Assembly: GCA_003222275.1 (NCBI GenBank) | Contig: QHVJ01000171.1 | Coordinates: forward strand, 1 to 35,246 | Direction: 5' to 3' | From: Acidobacteriota bacterium | GTDB lineage: Bacteria > Acidobacteriota > Vicinamibacteria > Fen-336 | Length of the DNA stretch: 35,246 nt | Shown: one piece after another, positions 8,302 through 17,133 of the stretch | Layout of the letters: every line of letters starts with the position of its first letter | Position numbering within the stretch: the stretch's first letter is position 1 | Made by a program: the position numbers and the translations under genes | The notes under the pieces: generated by a model | What the model saw: only the letters and a program-made list of their open reading frames with translations | Told to the model about the DNA's origin: nothing | Databases searched by the model: none

Positions 8302-8718
8302 ATGTCTCCCATCGAGCTCGGCGAGCTGGCCCGGCCCCTGGACGCGGTGGACGCGATCGTGCACCGCGACGAGGCGGCCATCACCACCGTGAAGGCGGTC
8401 TCCGGAAGCGAGCCGTTCTGCGCGGGACACTACCCCGGCTTCGCCATCTATCCCGGCGTCTTCGTGCTGGAGACCGTGCACCAGAGCGTGCTCCAGCACG
8501 TCGCCGCCGGCGGCGCGGATTGGCGCAAGGCCCGGCTGCGCGAGATCCGGTCGGCCCGCTTCCTGGCCCCGCTTCGACCCGGGGACGTGCTGAGGACGCA
8601 GTGCCGGTGCTCGCTTTCGGCCGACGGAACGGAGCTGAAGGTGCAGGCCACCTGCCGCAACGCGGAACGAGTGAGCGCCGAGGTGAGGCTCCGGTACGCA
8701 ATCGGGGAGCGGGGCTGA
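8302..8718 (+). CDS. FabZ/FabA-like 3-hydroxyacyl-ACP dehydratase
   Basis: A 138-aa single hotdog protein. The dehydratase signature is recognisable: GHYPGFAIYPGVFVLE followed by HQSV, giving the catalytic His of GHYPG and the acidic Glu of VLE. It should remove water from 3-hydroxyacyl-ACP to form the 2-enoyl thioester. The gene lies 10 bp after ACP 1 and overlaps the next, related but degenerate, gene by one base (TGATG), suggesting coupled translation and possibly a heteromeric dehydratase. Confidence 0.85.
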   Translation: MSPIELGELARPLDAVDAIVHRDEAAITTVKAVSGSEPFCAGHYPGFAIYPGVFVLETVHQSVLQHVAAGGADWRKARLREIRSARFLAPLRPGDVLRTQCRCSLSADGTELKVQATCRNAERVSAEVRLRYAIGERG

Positions 8719-9221
8719 TGCTCCCGCCCGCCCTCGAGACGATCCTCGCCGACCACGAGCGGATCAAGGACCTGCTGCCGCATCGCTACCCGATGCTGCT
8801 GGTGGACGCCGTGCGGGAGCTCCGGGCGGGCGAGTCTATCCGTGCCGCCAAGGCCGTCACCCTCGACGAAGCGCCCTACGCGCGGGCGCGCGGCGCCGCC
8901 ACGGGCACGGCGACCCGGAGCTATCCGACCTCGCTCGTCGTCGAGTCCTTCTGCCAGGCCGCGGGGATCCTCTTCATGGAGAGCGGCCTGGGCGGCTACG
9001 ACCCGCACCGGCACGTGCTGTTGTTCGGGGCGCTGGCCGGGTGCCGGGTGACGGGCGCGGCTTTCCCAGGCGACGTGCTCACGCACCACGCACGGATCGT
9101 GAAGGCCTTCAGCGACTCGGCGGTCTTCGCGGGCGAAGTCGCAGTCGGTGGCCGTCCCGTCTTGACCGTGGACCAGGTGGTCATGGCGGTGCGCGATCGA
9201 GAAATGGTGATGCGGTCGTGA
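8718..9221 (+). CDS. FabZ-like hotdog protein lacking the catalytic His
   Basis: A 167-aa hotdog protein beginning with the FabZ hallmark LLPHRYPMLLVD. Where active enzymes have GHFPG-x-P-x-x-PG it reads TRSYPTSLVVESFCQ: the acidic Glu of the second motif is kept but the catalytic His is absent. It may be a structural or substrate-shaping partner of the intact dehydratase encoded immediately upstream, or a fold relative with another job. It shares GTGA with the start of the following ketosynthase, a four-base overlap. Confidence 0.8.
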   Translation: MLPPALETILADHERIKDLLPHRYPMLLVDAVRELRAGESIRAAKAVTLDEAPYARARGAATGTATRSYPTSLVVESFCQAAGILFMESGLGGYDPHRHVLLFGALAGCRVTGAAFPGDVLTHHARIVKAFSDSAVFAGEVAVGGRPVLTVDQVVMAVRDREMVMRS

Positions 9222-10405
9222 CGGCTCGCGTGCTGGTCACCGGGGTCGGCCTCATCTCTCCCCTCGGCCACTCCGCGCGCGGCTACTGGGAATCCCTGCT
9301 CTATCGCGAGAGCCTTCCTCAGGAGCACCCGACCCTGCCGCCGGCCCTCCTCCCGAACCAGCGGTACTACGGCATCGCCGACGACGAGCCGGCGGAAGAG
9401 ACCGCGAGGGCCGAGAGCCGCGCTACCCGCCTGGCGGTGAAGGCCACCGGCATGGCGCTCGACGACGCGGGCCTCATCCCTGCCGACCTGTCCCGCACCA
9501 CCGTCGGGGTCTGTTTCGGGACGGGCATGGGCGAGAGCGACCGTCTGGAGATCAGCCACACCGAGGCCGCGCTCCGGGGGGACGCGCCTTCGAGCTTCTT
9601 CCTCTCCCGCATCGCGGCGCGCCTGGCGGAGACGTATGGCTTCACGGGCGCCAACACCACCTTGTCCACCGCCTGCTCCGCCGGCTCCTACGCGATGGCC
9701 CTGGCCCACGAGCGGATCGTCTCGGGTGAGGCGGAGGTGATGGTGGCCGGCGGCTCCGAGATCTACAGCCGCGTCGGACAGGGCTGCTTCCATCGCCTCG
9801 GAGCGCTCGACCCGGTGGCCTGCCGGCCGTTCGACGTCGACCGCAAGGGGACCGTGTTCGGAGAGGGCGTGGCGGCGCTGATCCTGGAGTCCGAGGAGCA
9901 CGCCCGCCGCCGAGGCCGCCGCCGGGTCCTCGCGCAGTTCGAGGGCGCGGGCTGGAGCTGCGACGGGTATCACACGACCGCGCCGGAGCCGACCGGCCGC
10001 TGGATCGAGGCGGCCATGCTTCGGGCGCTGAGCGCCGCGGGCGTGACGCCGCAGGACATCGACTGCGTCCTTCCCCACGGCACGGGCACCAGCCTCAACG
10101 ACCTGGTGGAGAGCCAGGCGCTCGCGCGTGTGTTCGGCGATCGCGTGCGGGACCTGAAGGTCAGCGCGATCAAGGGCAAGCTCGGCCACTCGGGCGGCTC
10201 CGCGGGGGCGGTGGCCTGCGCGACCGCGGCCATGATCCTCGAGCGCGGCGTGGTGCCGCCCACCGGCAACGTCAACGTGGTCGATGCGGAGTGCGGGCTG
10301 CCCATCCGCGTCGACGCGCCGACGCCGGCCTCCATCCGCCACGTGCTCGTCAACGCCTACGCCTTCGGCGGAAACAACATCTCGGTGGTGCTGGGGAGGG
10401 GGTGA
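9218..10405 (+). CDS. Beta-ketoacyl-ACP synthase, active (KS 1)
   Basis: A 395-aa FabF-type condensing enzyme. The complete Cys-His-His triad is visible: Cys153 (STACSAGS), His287 (PHGTGT) and His324 (KLGHSGG), plus the C-terminal glycine loop YAFGGNN. It should catalyse decarboxylative Claisen condensation of malonyl-ACP with an acyl primer. The true start is GTG 9218 (overlap with the preceding stop); the longer open frame from 9041 lacks family support. It is followed 6 bp later by a Cys-less homologue, forming the first of three KS/partner pairs. Confidence 0.95.
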   Translation: MTARVLVTGVGLISPLGHSARGYWESLLYRESLPQEHPTLPPALLPNQRYYGIADDEPAEETARAESRATRLAVKATGMALDDAGLIPADLSRTTVGVCFGTGMGESDRLEISHTEAALRGDAPSSFFLSRIAARLAETYGFTGANTTLSTACSAGSYAMALAHERIVSGEAEVMVAGGSEIYSRVGQGCFHRLGALDPVACRPFDVDRKGTVFGEGVAALILESEEHARRRGRRRVLAQFEGAGWSCDGYHTTAPEPTGRWIEAAMLRALSAAGVTPQDIDCVLPHGTGTSLNDLVESQALARVFGDRVRDLKVSAIKGKLGHSGGSAGAVACATAAMILERGVVPPTGNVNVVDAECGLPIRVDAPTPASIRHVLVNAYAFGGNNISVVLGRG

Positions 10406-10411
10406 GGAATC

Positions 10412-11446
10412 GTGCGCGACCGGATCGCCCTCACCGGCATCGGCCTCGTCTCTCCCGCGGCCTCGTCGCTCGAGACCTTCGCCCGGGTCCGCGGGGCCGA
10501 AGCGGACGCCGCGCCGGTCGGCGGCCGGATGCTCCCGCTCCTGGACTTCGATCCGGCGCGATATCTGGGAGAGCGCGGGTTCAAGTACCTCACTCCGGCG
10601 ACCCAGTACGCCCTGGCCGCCGCGCGCCTCGCCCTCGAGGACGCGGGCGTGGGGGACTACTACCAGGGCGAGGAGCGAGGCGTCGTGCTCGGCACCAACT
10701 TCGCCGTCTGGTCCGTCCTGGCCGACATGGACGCCACGATCCTTCGAACCGGCGCCGACCAGATCCGGCCGATGGAGGCAGCGAACTTCTCGGTCAACAT
10801 CCCGGCCAGCCAGCTCTCGATCCGATATGGGCTTCACGCCTTCAACGTCACCCTCACCACCGCGCGCATCGCCGGCCTGGAGGCGGTGGCGCTGGGGGCG
10901 GAGTGCCTCCGCCGCGGGCGGGCGCGCATGGTGCTGGCCGGCGCGCTGGAGGGCCGGGCACCCGAAGCCCTGCAGGGCTATTTCTCCCCGCCCATTGCCG
11001 AGGGCGCCGCCTGCCTGATGGTCCTCGAGCCGCTCTCCGCGGCGCTCGAGCGCGGGGCGCGTGTCCACGGCGAAATCGGACCGAGCCTGTTCCGCTTCTG
11101 GCCTGCGGTCCTGGGAGGCGTCTCGGCGCCGGCGGAGAGCGGGTGGTCGGAAGGGATGTTGGCCGACCTGGTCGGGCCGGGCTTGGATCCAGTGCACCTG
11201 TTCGAAGCCGGTCACGGCTGTCCGCGATGCGAGCGCCTGGCCCAGATCGTCGATGCCGCGGCCTCGAGCGCGGGGCGCCGGGTCGAGCGCCACGTCCTGA
11301 GCGACCGCTTCGGCGAGTGCTCGACCGTCTCGCCCATGATGCAGGTCCTGGACTTCTGCCTATCGGGGCTGGATGCCGGGCTGGTGGTGGCGGCCAGCCC
11401 GCAGGGACATGCCGCGCTCAGCGGCTGGCTGAGGGCCGCGGCCTGA
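10412..11446 (+). CDS. Ketosynthase-like protein without active-site Cys (partner of KS 1)
   Basis: A 344-aa thiolase-fold protein, shorter than true ketosynthases. The N-terminus (RIALTGIGLVSPA) and mid-region are KS-like, but the nucleophile position reads TTARIAG with Arg152 for Cys, and neither active-site His motif is present. This resembles the division of labour in type II PKS heterodimers, where a chain-length factor pairs with the active KS. Pairing with KS 1 is inferred from adjacency only. Start GTG 10412. Confidence 0.82.
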   Translation: MRDRIALTGIGLVSPAASSLETFARVRGAEADAAPVGGRMLPLLDFDPARYLGERGFKYLTPATQYALAAARLALEDAGVGDYYQGEERGVVLGTNFAVWSVLADMDATILRTGADQIRPMEAANFSVNIPASQLSIRYGLHAFNVTLTTARIAGLEAVALGAECLRRGRARMVLAGALEGRAPEALQGYFSPPIAEGAACLMVLEPLSAALERGARVHGEIGPSLFRFWPAVLGGVSAPAESGWSEGMLADLVGPGLDPVHLFEAGHGCPRCERLAQIVDAAASSAGRRVERHVLSDRFGECSTVSPMMQVLDFCLSGLDAGLVVAASPQGHAALSGWLRAAA

Positions 11447-11458
11447 GAGGAGACGAGC

Positions 11459-12250
11459 ATGGGCAACCCGCGTCCGTGGTGCTTCATCCTCGGGGCGTCG
11501 AGCGGCATGGGCGAAGCCTGCGCGCGACAACTCCACGCCGAAGGCATGAACGTCTACGGCCTCCATCTCGATCCCTCTTCGGCCCAGCCGCACCTGGACC
11601 AGTTGGTGGCCGACCTGAGCGGCGACGGGACCCGTTTCCGTCTCGTCAACGCCAACGCGGCGAAGAGCTCGGTGCGGGAGTCCGTCATCGGCGAGCTGAA
11701 GGAGCTGGCGCAAGGCGGCCCGGGCGTGGCGGTGGCGGTCCACTCGCTCGCCTTCGGGGCGCTCGGTCCGCTCGTCGCTGACGGCGACGGTCCGCCGCTC
11801 TCCGCCCGCCAGCTCGAGATGACGCTCAACGTGATGGCCAACAGCCTCGTCTACTGGGTCCAGGACCTCTACCGCTCCGGCCTGCTCGGTCGCGGGTCGA
11901 AGGTCTTCGCGCTCACGAGCGCGGGCAGCAGCAAGGTCGCGGCCAGCTACGGGGCGGTGTCCGCCGCCAAGGCCGCCCTCGAGGCCTACGTCCGCCAGCT
12001 CGCCTTCGAGCTGGCCCGAAGCGGCGTCGCGGTCAACGCCATCCGGGCGGGGGTCACGCTGACGCCCGCCCTCCGGAAGATCCCGGGGCACGAGCGCATC
12101 GTGCAGCGCGCGCAGGAGATCAACCCGCACGGTCGTTTGACCACCCCCGAGGACGTGGCCCAGGCCATCGCGCTCATGTGCCGGGCGCCGTCCACGTGGA
12201 TCACGGGCAACGTCATCGGGGTGGATGGGGGAGAGTACTTCAGCTCTTGA
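11459..12250 (+). CDS. SDR-family enoyl-ACP reductase (FabI/FabL-like)
   Basis: A 263-aa Rossmann protein. N-terminal nucleotide loop GASSGMGEA, central HSLAFG and the catalytic spacing Y-x6-K (YGAVSAAK) follow the enoyl-ACP reductase pattern rather than the Y-x3-K of ketoreductases. The C-terminus NVIGVDGGEYF is typical. It should reduce the 2-enoyl-ACP made by the dehydratase, so at least some cycles of this synthase may give saturated carbons. ATG 11459 follows GAGGAGACG. It lies between KS pair 1 and ACP 2. Confidence 0.82.
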   Translation: MGNPRPWCFILGASSGMGEACARQLHAEGMNVYGLHLDPSSAQPHLDQLVADLSGDGTRFRLVNANAAKSSVRESVIGELKELAQGGPGVAVAVHSLAFGALGPLVADGDGPPLSARQLEMTLNVMANSLVYWVQDLYRSGLLGRGSKVFALTSAGSSKVAASYGAVSAAKAALEAYVRQLAFELARSGVAVNAIRAGVTLTPALRKIPGHERIVQRAQEINPHGRLTTPEDVAQAIALMCRAPSTWITGNVIGVDGGEYFSS

Positions 12251-12293
12251 GCCGGAGAGGTCGTCAGCGCTCGGAGGAGCGAGAGGAGGGTCG

Positions 12294-12569
12294 ATGACAC
12301 TCGACGAAGCGCAGGTCGCGAAGATCCGCACGCTCATCGCGGAGATCATCGAGGTGGAGGAGGATCAGATCGGGCCGCAGACCCGGTTCGAGGACCTGGG
12401 GGCCGACTCGCTGCGGGCGATCGAGATCATGGCCCAGCTCGAGAAGACCTTCGGCGTGAGCATCCATCAGGACCGCCTGGCGGAGATGACGACGCTCCAG
12501 GGCGTCTGCACCGTCATGCAGGGCTCCCCGCCCGAGGAGGTGAAGGCGTGCGGCGTCACCGCGTCGTGA
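12294..12569 (+). CDS. Acyl carrier protein (ACP 2)
   Basis: A 91-aa type II carrier protein with the phosphopantetheine Ser39 in LGADSLRAIEI. It begins at ATG 12294 behind a strong AGAGGAGGG site after a 43-bp gap, and its end overlaps the start of KS 2 by 22 bp. Its sequence is clearly different from ACP 1, so the two carriers may serve different synthase pairs. Confidence 0.95.
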   Translation: MTLDEAQVAKIRTLIAEIIEVEEDQIGPQTRFEDLGADSLRAIEIMAQLEKTFGVSIHQDRLAEMTTLQGVCTVMQGSPPEEVKACGVTAS

Positions 12570-13774
12570 TCACCGGCCTGGGCGTGGTGTCGAGCATCGG
12601 CATCGGGGCCCGGGCCTTCTGCGAGGCTCTCCGGGCCGGCAAGAGCGGCATCACGGAGATCACGTCGTTCGATACCACGGGCTTTCCCTTCCGGCGAGCG
12701 GGCGAGATCCGCGAATTCGATCACCGGCACTGGGTACGCCGCCTCGATCCGGCCTCGATCGGCAAGACCAGCCAGCTCGCCATCGCCGCGAGCCGCCTCG
12801 CGCTGGAGGACGCGCGCATCGATCCCGCGGACACGGAGGGCAGCCGCTGCGGGGTGAGCGTGGGGACGACCGACGGCGAGACGCTCCTCATCGAGCGGTT
12901 CAACGAAGACTGGGTGCGGCACGGCCTGGAGGGGTTCCATGGCCGATACATGGCGGAGGCTCCCGCCGGCCGCATCGCCGTCAACGTAGCCAGGGACCTC
13001 GGCCTCGAGGGCGAGGTCAACACGTTTGCCACGGCCTGCGCCGCCGGAAACTACGCGATCGGCCACGCCTATGACCTGGTGAGCACGGGCGAGGCGCCGT
13101 TCATGCTGTGCGGAGGAGCGGACTCGCTCTCCCGCAAGACCTTCGCCGGCTTCTTTCGCCTGAACGCCATCGCTCCCCTGGTCTGTCAGCCCTTCGATCG
13201 AAATCGTCAGGGTCTGCTGACCGGCGAGGGAGCGGGCATGCTGCTGGTGGAAAGGCGTGAAGACGCCATCCTCCGCCGGGCACGCATCTACGCCGAGGTC
13301 CTGGGCTACGGCCTGAGCTGCGACGGCGTCCACATGACCTCACCGGACCGCGACAGCATCGCGACCGCAATGCGGCGGGCCATCCACCAGGCCGGGCTGA
13401 GACCCGCCGACGTGAGCTACGTCTGCGCTCACGGCACGGGCACCCGGCTGAACGACCTCACCGAGGCCGCGGCCATCCATCAGGTCTTCGAGGGCTCCCC
13501 GCCGCCCGTCAGCTCGGTCAAATCGATGATCGGCCACACCATGGGGGCCGCCAGCGCCATCGCCGCCAGCGCCTGCGCGCTCGCCATCTACGAGGGCTTC
13601 CTGCCGCCCACCATCAATTCCGTGGAGCCCGACCCGGAATGCGCGCTGGACTGCGTTCCCAACCGCGCGCGCGACGCCGAGGTCAACGTGGCCCAGAACA
13701 ACTCCTTCGCCTTCGGGGGAAACAACGCCATCCTCGTGCTGGGGCGGGAGGAATGGACGTCGCATCGGCTCTGA
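12548..13774 (+). CDS. Beta-ketoacyl-ACP synthase, active (KS 2)
   Basis: A 408-aa FabF-type enzyme with full triad: Cys164 (ATACAAG), His295 (AHGTGT) and His330 (MIGHTMG), and C-terminal FAFGGNNAILVLGR. It is the closest of the three to a standard FabF in length and motifs. GTG 12548 overlaps ACP 2 by 22 bp, and its own end overlaps the next gene by 22 bp, so translation of ACP 2, KS 2 and its partner is probably coupled. Confidence 0.95.
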   Translation: MRRHRVVITGLGVVSSIGIGARAFCEALRAGKSGITEITSFDTTGFPFRRAGEIREFDHRHWVRRLDPASIGKTSQLAIAASRLALEDARIDPADTEGSRCGVSVGTTDGETLLIERFNEDWVRHGLEGFHGRYMAEAPAGRIAVNVARDLGLEGEVNTFATACAAGNYAIGHAYDLVSTGEAPFMLCGGADSLSRKTFAGFFRLNAIAPLVCQPFDRNRQGLLTGEGAGMLLVERREDAILRRARIYAEVLGYGLSCDGVHMTSPDRDSIATAMRRAIHQAGLRPADVSYVCAHGTGTRLNDLTEAAAIHQVFEGSPPPVSSVKSMIGHTMGAASAIAASACALAIYEGFLPPTINSVEPDPECALDCVPNRARDAEVNVAQNNSFAFGGNNAILVLGREEWTSHRL

Positions 13775-14904
13775 GCCCGCTGCGCCGGGTCGCCGTCACC
13801 GGCTGCGGCGTCGTCTCGCCGATCGGCATCGGCCGGGAAGCGTTCGCGCAGGCGTTCCTGAAGGGAGAGTGCGGCCTTCGGCCGGTGGTCGGCGATTACG
13901 TGCCGCCGCTGCCCTGCATGCTCGCGAGCCAGGTGGTCGACTTCGACGTGACCCGCTGGCTGGGGAAGAAGGGTACGCGGTTCCTCGACCGGTCCACGAT
14001 GCTGGCCATAGCCGCCGCCGATCTGGCCCTGAAGGACGGGGGGCTGGCCGTGGACGAGGCGAATGCGGGCCGCATCGGTGTGGTCCTCGGGACGGCCATG
14101 GGCAGCCTGAAGAGCATCAGCGACTTCGGGCGCGAGACGCTCCTCTACGACCGCCCGTTCCTGGTCAACCCGATGCTGTTCCCGAACACGGTCCTCAACT
14201 CGGCGGCGGGACAGGTGGCGATCTGGCTCAAGCTCCGAGGCATCAACACCACCGTCTCGAACGGCCAGCTCTCCGGGCTGATGGCCGTCTCGTACGCCGG
14301 CCGAGCCATCGGGCTGGAGTATGCCGACGCCCTCCTGGCCGGTGGCGTGGAAGAGCTCAGCGAGCAGCTGGCCTGGGGCGCGCACCACGGCGGCAATCGC
14401 GAGTTCCTGGAATCGGCGCGCGAGGAGGACGTCTATCCGGGCGAGGGGGCGTCGATCCTCCTCGTCGAAGAGCTGCAGGCCGCACGCGACCGCGGTCATC
14501 CCGTGATCGCGGAGCTGCTCGGCTGCGAGAGCGGCTTCTATTGCCGCACGGGCGGCGATGGCGTGGCCGCGCAGGCCCGGGGCCTGGCCTCGTGCCTGAT
14601 CCGGCTCGTCCGCGCTTGCGAGGTCTCGCTGGAGGAGGTCGGCGCGCTGAGCGCCGGTTCGCCCTCCGAGGTCGCCGATTCGGTGGAGTCGCTCGCCATC
14701 GAGATGGCATTCGGCGACCGCCGCCCGACGCGGCTCGACGTCAAAGCGCTCATCGGCGAGTGCTACAGCGCGGCCGGTGCCTTCCAGTGCGTGGCGCTGC
14801 TCGCCCACCTCGGCCGCCCCGGCTGCTCGCACCGGTACGGGCTGGTCACCTCGGCGGGGAAGGACGGCGCCGTGGCCTGCGCGCTGTTCGAGCGGGGCGA
14901 TTGA
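13753..14904 (+). CDS. Chain-length-factor-like ketosynthase homologue (Gln for Cys; partner of KS 2)
   Basis: A 383-aa KS-fold protein. The nucleophile loop reads SNGQLSG with Gln172 in place of Cys, the same replacement found in chain-length factors of aromatic type II PKSs. The first His motif is lost (AGSPSEVADS) and GH of the second reads GE (IGECYSAAG). It should therefore not condense by itself but may shape the tunnel of a KS 2 heterodimer. ATG 13753 follows GGGAGGA. Confidence 0.88.
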   Translation: MDVASALSPLRRVAVTGCGVVSPIGIGREAFAQAFLKGECGLRPVVGDYVPPLPCMLASQVVDFDVTRWLGKKGTRFLDRSTMLAIAAADLALKDGGLAVDEANAGRIGVVLGTAMGSLKSISDFGRETLLYDRPFLVNPMLFPNTVLNSAAGQVAIWLKLRGINTTVSNGQLSGLMAVSYAGRAIGLEYADALLAGGVEELSEQLAWGAHHGGNREFLESAREEDVYPGEGASILLVEELQAARDRGHPVIAELLGCESGFYCRTGGDGVAAQARGLASCLIRLVRACEVSLEEVGALSAGSPSEVADSVESLAIEMAFGDRRPTRLDVKALIGECYSAAGAFQCVALLAHLGRPGCSHRYGLVTSAGKDGAVACALFERGD

Positions 14905-14918
14905 GGGCTCGCGCGTCC

Positions 14919-16070
14919 ATGGACGATCTCGTCATCACCGGCGCCGGCGTGATCACCAGCATCGGCCGGGGTCGTCTCGAGTTCTTCGAGGCGCTCTGTC
15001 GGGGCGAGAGCGGCCTCGGTCCGCTCGCCTATTTCGAGCCGCGCCTGTTCAAACAGCGCTCGGCCTATGAGATCCCCGGCCAGACGGAGCCCTTGCGCTC
15101 CTCTCGGCTGCTTTGCCTGGCTGCCCGTCAGGCACTGGAGGACGCAGGCGTCGAGCCCGACGAGCAAGGGATGGTCGTCGTGGTCGGCACCGGCCTTCGC
15201 GAGTTGCGCAGCGTGGAGCTGTGGCACACCCGAGGAGACGAGCTGCGGCCCGAGCGGCTGCATTTCGCCGATGCCCTGCGCGAGGACCTCGGTTTCGAGG
15301 GCCTCACCCTCACGCTCTCGAACGCGTGCGCCGCCTCCGGCTTCGCCCTCGGCGTGGCCGAAGACCTGCTCGAGCTGGGCGAGGCGGAACGCGTGCTGGT
15401 GGCCGGGTGCGACACCTTGACGGAGAGCATGTTCGGCCTGCTCGATCGCGTGAACGCGGTGGAGCTCCCCGCGCTGCGCCCGTTCGGGGCTCCTCCCAAG
15501 GGCGTGCTCATGGGCGACGGCGCCGCCGCGGTGCTCCTCGAGCGGCGAGATGCGGCGCGGGCGCGAGGACGGTCACCGCTCGGCGTGGTGAAGGGCGTGG
15601 GAATGAGCTGCGACGCCTACAACGCCACGGCCCCGCGCCAGGACGGGATCGTGGCGGCGATGAGGCAGGCTCAGCGGCGCGCGCGCATCGCGCCCGCCGA
15701 CGTCGACCTGCTCGTCGCGCACGGCACCGGGACCGAACAGAACGACCGCACCGAGGCGCTCGCCATCGGCGAGGTGTTCGGCCGGCGCACGGTGCCGGTC
15801 CCCGTCACCGGGCTCAAGTCCATGGTCGGCCACACGTCGGGGGCGTCCGGCCTGGTGGGCGTAGTGGCCGCGCTCGAAGCCATGCGCCGGGCGCTGATTC
15901 CCCCCACCGCCCACGTGTCGGCCCTCATCGACGAAGCGCGCGATCTGGACCTGGTGGCCGGAGACGCGCGCGCCGCCGAGGTGCGGGTCGCGCAAGTCAA
16001 CGCCTTCGGCTTCGGGGGCCTCAACGCGGTGGTGATCCTGGAGCGGCCGGAGGACGGGGCCGGTGCGTGA
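14919..16070 (+). CDS. Beta-ketoacyl-ACP synthase, active (KS 3)
   Basis: A 383-aa condensing enzyme with Cys137 (SNACAASG), His268 (AHGTGT) and His305 (MVGHTSG) and the C-terminal glycine loop AFGFGGLNAVVIL. The region between strands 3 and 5 is shorter than in KS 1 and KS 2. ATG 14919 is used, 14 bp after the preceding stop. It overlaps the following Cys-less homologue by 8 bp and forms the third KS/partner pair. Confidence 0.93.
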   Translation: MDDLVITGAGVITSIGRGRLEFFEALCRGESGLGPLAYFEPRLFKQRSAYEIPGQTEPLRSSRLLCLAARQALEDAGVEPDEQGMVVVVGTGLRELRSVELWHTRGDELRPERLHFADALREDLGFEGLTLTLSNACAASGFALGVAEDLLELGEAERVLVAGCDTLTESMFGLLDRVNAVELPALRPFGAPPKGVLMGDGAAAVLLERRDAARARGRSPLGVVKGVGMSCDAYNATAPRQDGIVAAMRQAQRRARIAPADVDLLVAHGTGTEQNDRTEALAIGEVFGRRTVPVPVTGLKSMVGHTSGASGLVGVVAALEAMRRALIPPTAHVSALIDEARDLDLVAGDARAAEVRVAQVNAFGFGGLNAVVILERPEDGAGA

Positions 16071-17100
16071 GCAGGCCGTGGTGACCGGGCTGGGGCTGGC
16101 GGCGGCGGGGATCGACCGCGTCGCCGACCTGCTGGACGCGCTCGAAGACGACCATGAGCCGGAAGCCTTCGATCCTCGGAGCCGGCTGGGCGAGAGACGA
16201 TCGCGCTACCACGACGCGGCGACTCTCATGGCCCTCTGCGCGGCCACGGAAGCGCTCGACGGGATCCCGCGGAGAGGCGACGACCACGGTGAAACCGCCG
16301 GCGTGGTCGTCAGCTCCAACCTCGGCAACCTGGACACCGTCTGCCGCGTGGTGGACGTGTTACGGCGGCGCGGGTCCGCCGAGGCCTTGAGCCCGATGGA
16401 CCTGCCCAAGGCCTCGAGCAACGTCATCGCGAGCACGCTGGCGATCGAGTTCGGCTGTCGGGGGGTGAACCTCACGGTCTGCAACGGAGCCTCGTCCGGG
16501 ACCGATGCGCTCTACCTGGCCGGCGTCGCCATACGCGCCGGACGCGCCCGGCGCGTCCTGGTCGTCGGAGTCGAGGCCTCGCATCCGCCCGCGCGCCGGC
16601 TGCTCGAGGCCGCGGATGGCGGCGACGGCAAGGCGCGTCTCGTCGGCGGCGCGGCGGCCGTGGTGATCGAGGCCGCCTCCTCGGCTTCGTCCCGAGGCGC
16701 TCGGACCTATGCGCAGATCGACGCCTACGCCCATCACATGGGCAAGAGTCCGGTGGCCGGGTCCATCGATGCCGCGCTGTCGCGCGTCGGAGAACGGCGC
16801 CTCGGTCTGTGGATCGTTCCCGAGGAGGCCGGATCGCCGGCAGGCGTCGAGGGATCCGGGCTGCCGTTCGACGGCGGCATGCCGCCGCGCATCCTGGACC
16901 TCTCCATGCGTTTCGGCCTCCTCTACGGCGCGCTCGGCGTCTTCCAGTGCGTGGCCGCCAGCCTATGGCTGGAGAGCGCGGCCACCAACCACGGTCACGG
17001 CCGAACCGCGGTGCTGACGAGCGGCAGCCGGAGCGAGGGAGCCTCGAGCTTGCTGATGCGGGTCGGCGGGGATGGACGTTCGCAGTGTCAGAGCGAGTGA
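16063..17100 (+). CDS. Ketosynthase-like protein without active-site Cys (partner of KS 3)
   Basis: A 345-aa KS-fold protein starting MREQAVVTGLGLAAAG. The nucleophile loop reads CNGASSG with Ala143 at the Cys position, and both His motifs are absent. It is truncated in the C-terminal half relative to active ketosynthases, much like the KS 1 partner. Likely a chain-length-factor-like subunit for KS 3 (inferred from adjacency and the 8-bp overlap). GTG 16063. Confidence 0.82.
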   Translation: MREQAVVTGLGLAAAGIDRVADLLDALEDDHEPEAFDPRSRLGERRSRYHDAATLMALCAATEALDGIPRRGDDHGETAGVVVSSNLGNLDTVCRVVDVLRRRGSAEALSPMDLPKASSNVIASTLAIEFGCRGVNLTVCNGASSGTDALYLAGVAIRAGRARRVLVVGVEASHPPARRLLEAADGGDGKARLVGGAAAVVIEAASSASSRGARTYAQIDAYAHHMGKSPVAGSIDAALSRVGERRLGLWIVPEEAGSPAGVEGSGLPFDGGMPPRILDLSMRFGLLYGALGVFQCVAASLWLESAATNHGHGRTAVLTSGSRSEGASSLLMRVGGDGRSQCQSE

Positions 17101-17133
17101 GCGACGAGCCCCTATGCCCGCCGCACGATCGCC

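Noticed and set aside
8996-11293. 765-codon minus-strand open frame across KS 1 and its partner
   Set aside because: Antisense to two recognisable ketosynthase-fold genes; composition is Arg/Gly/Ala/Asp-rich with no domain pattern.
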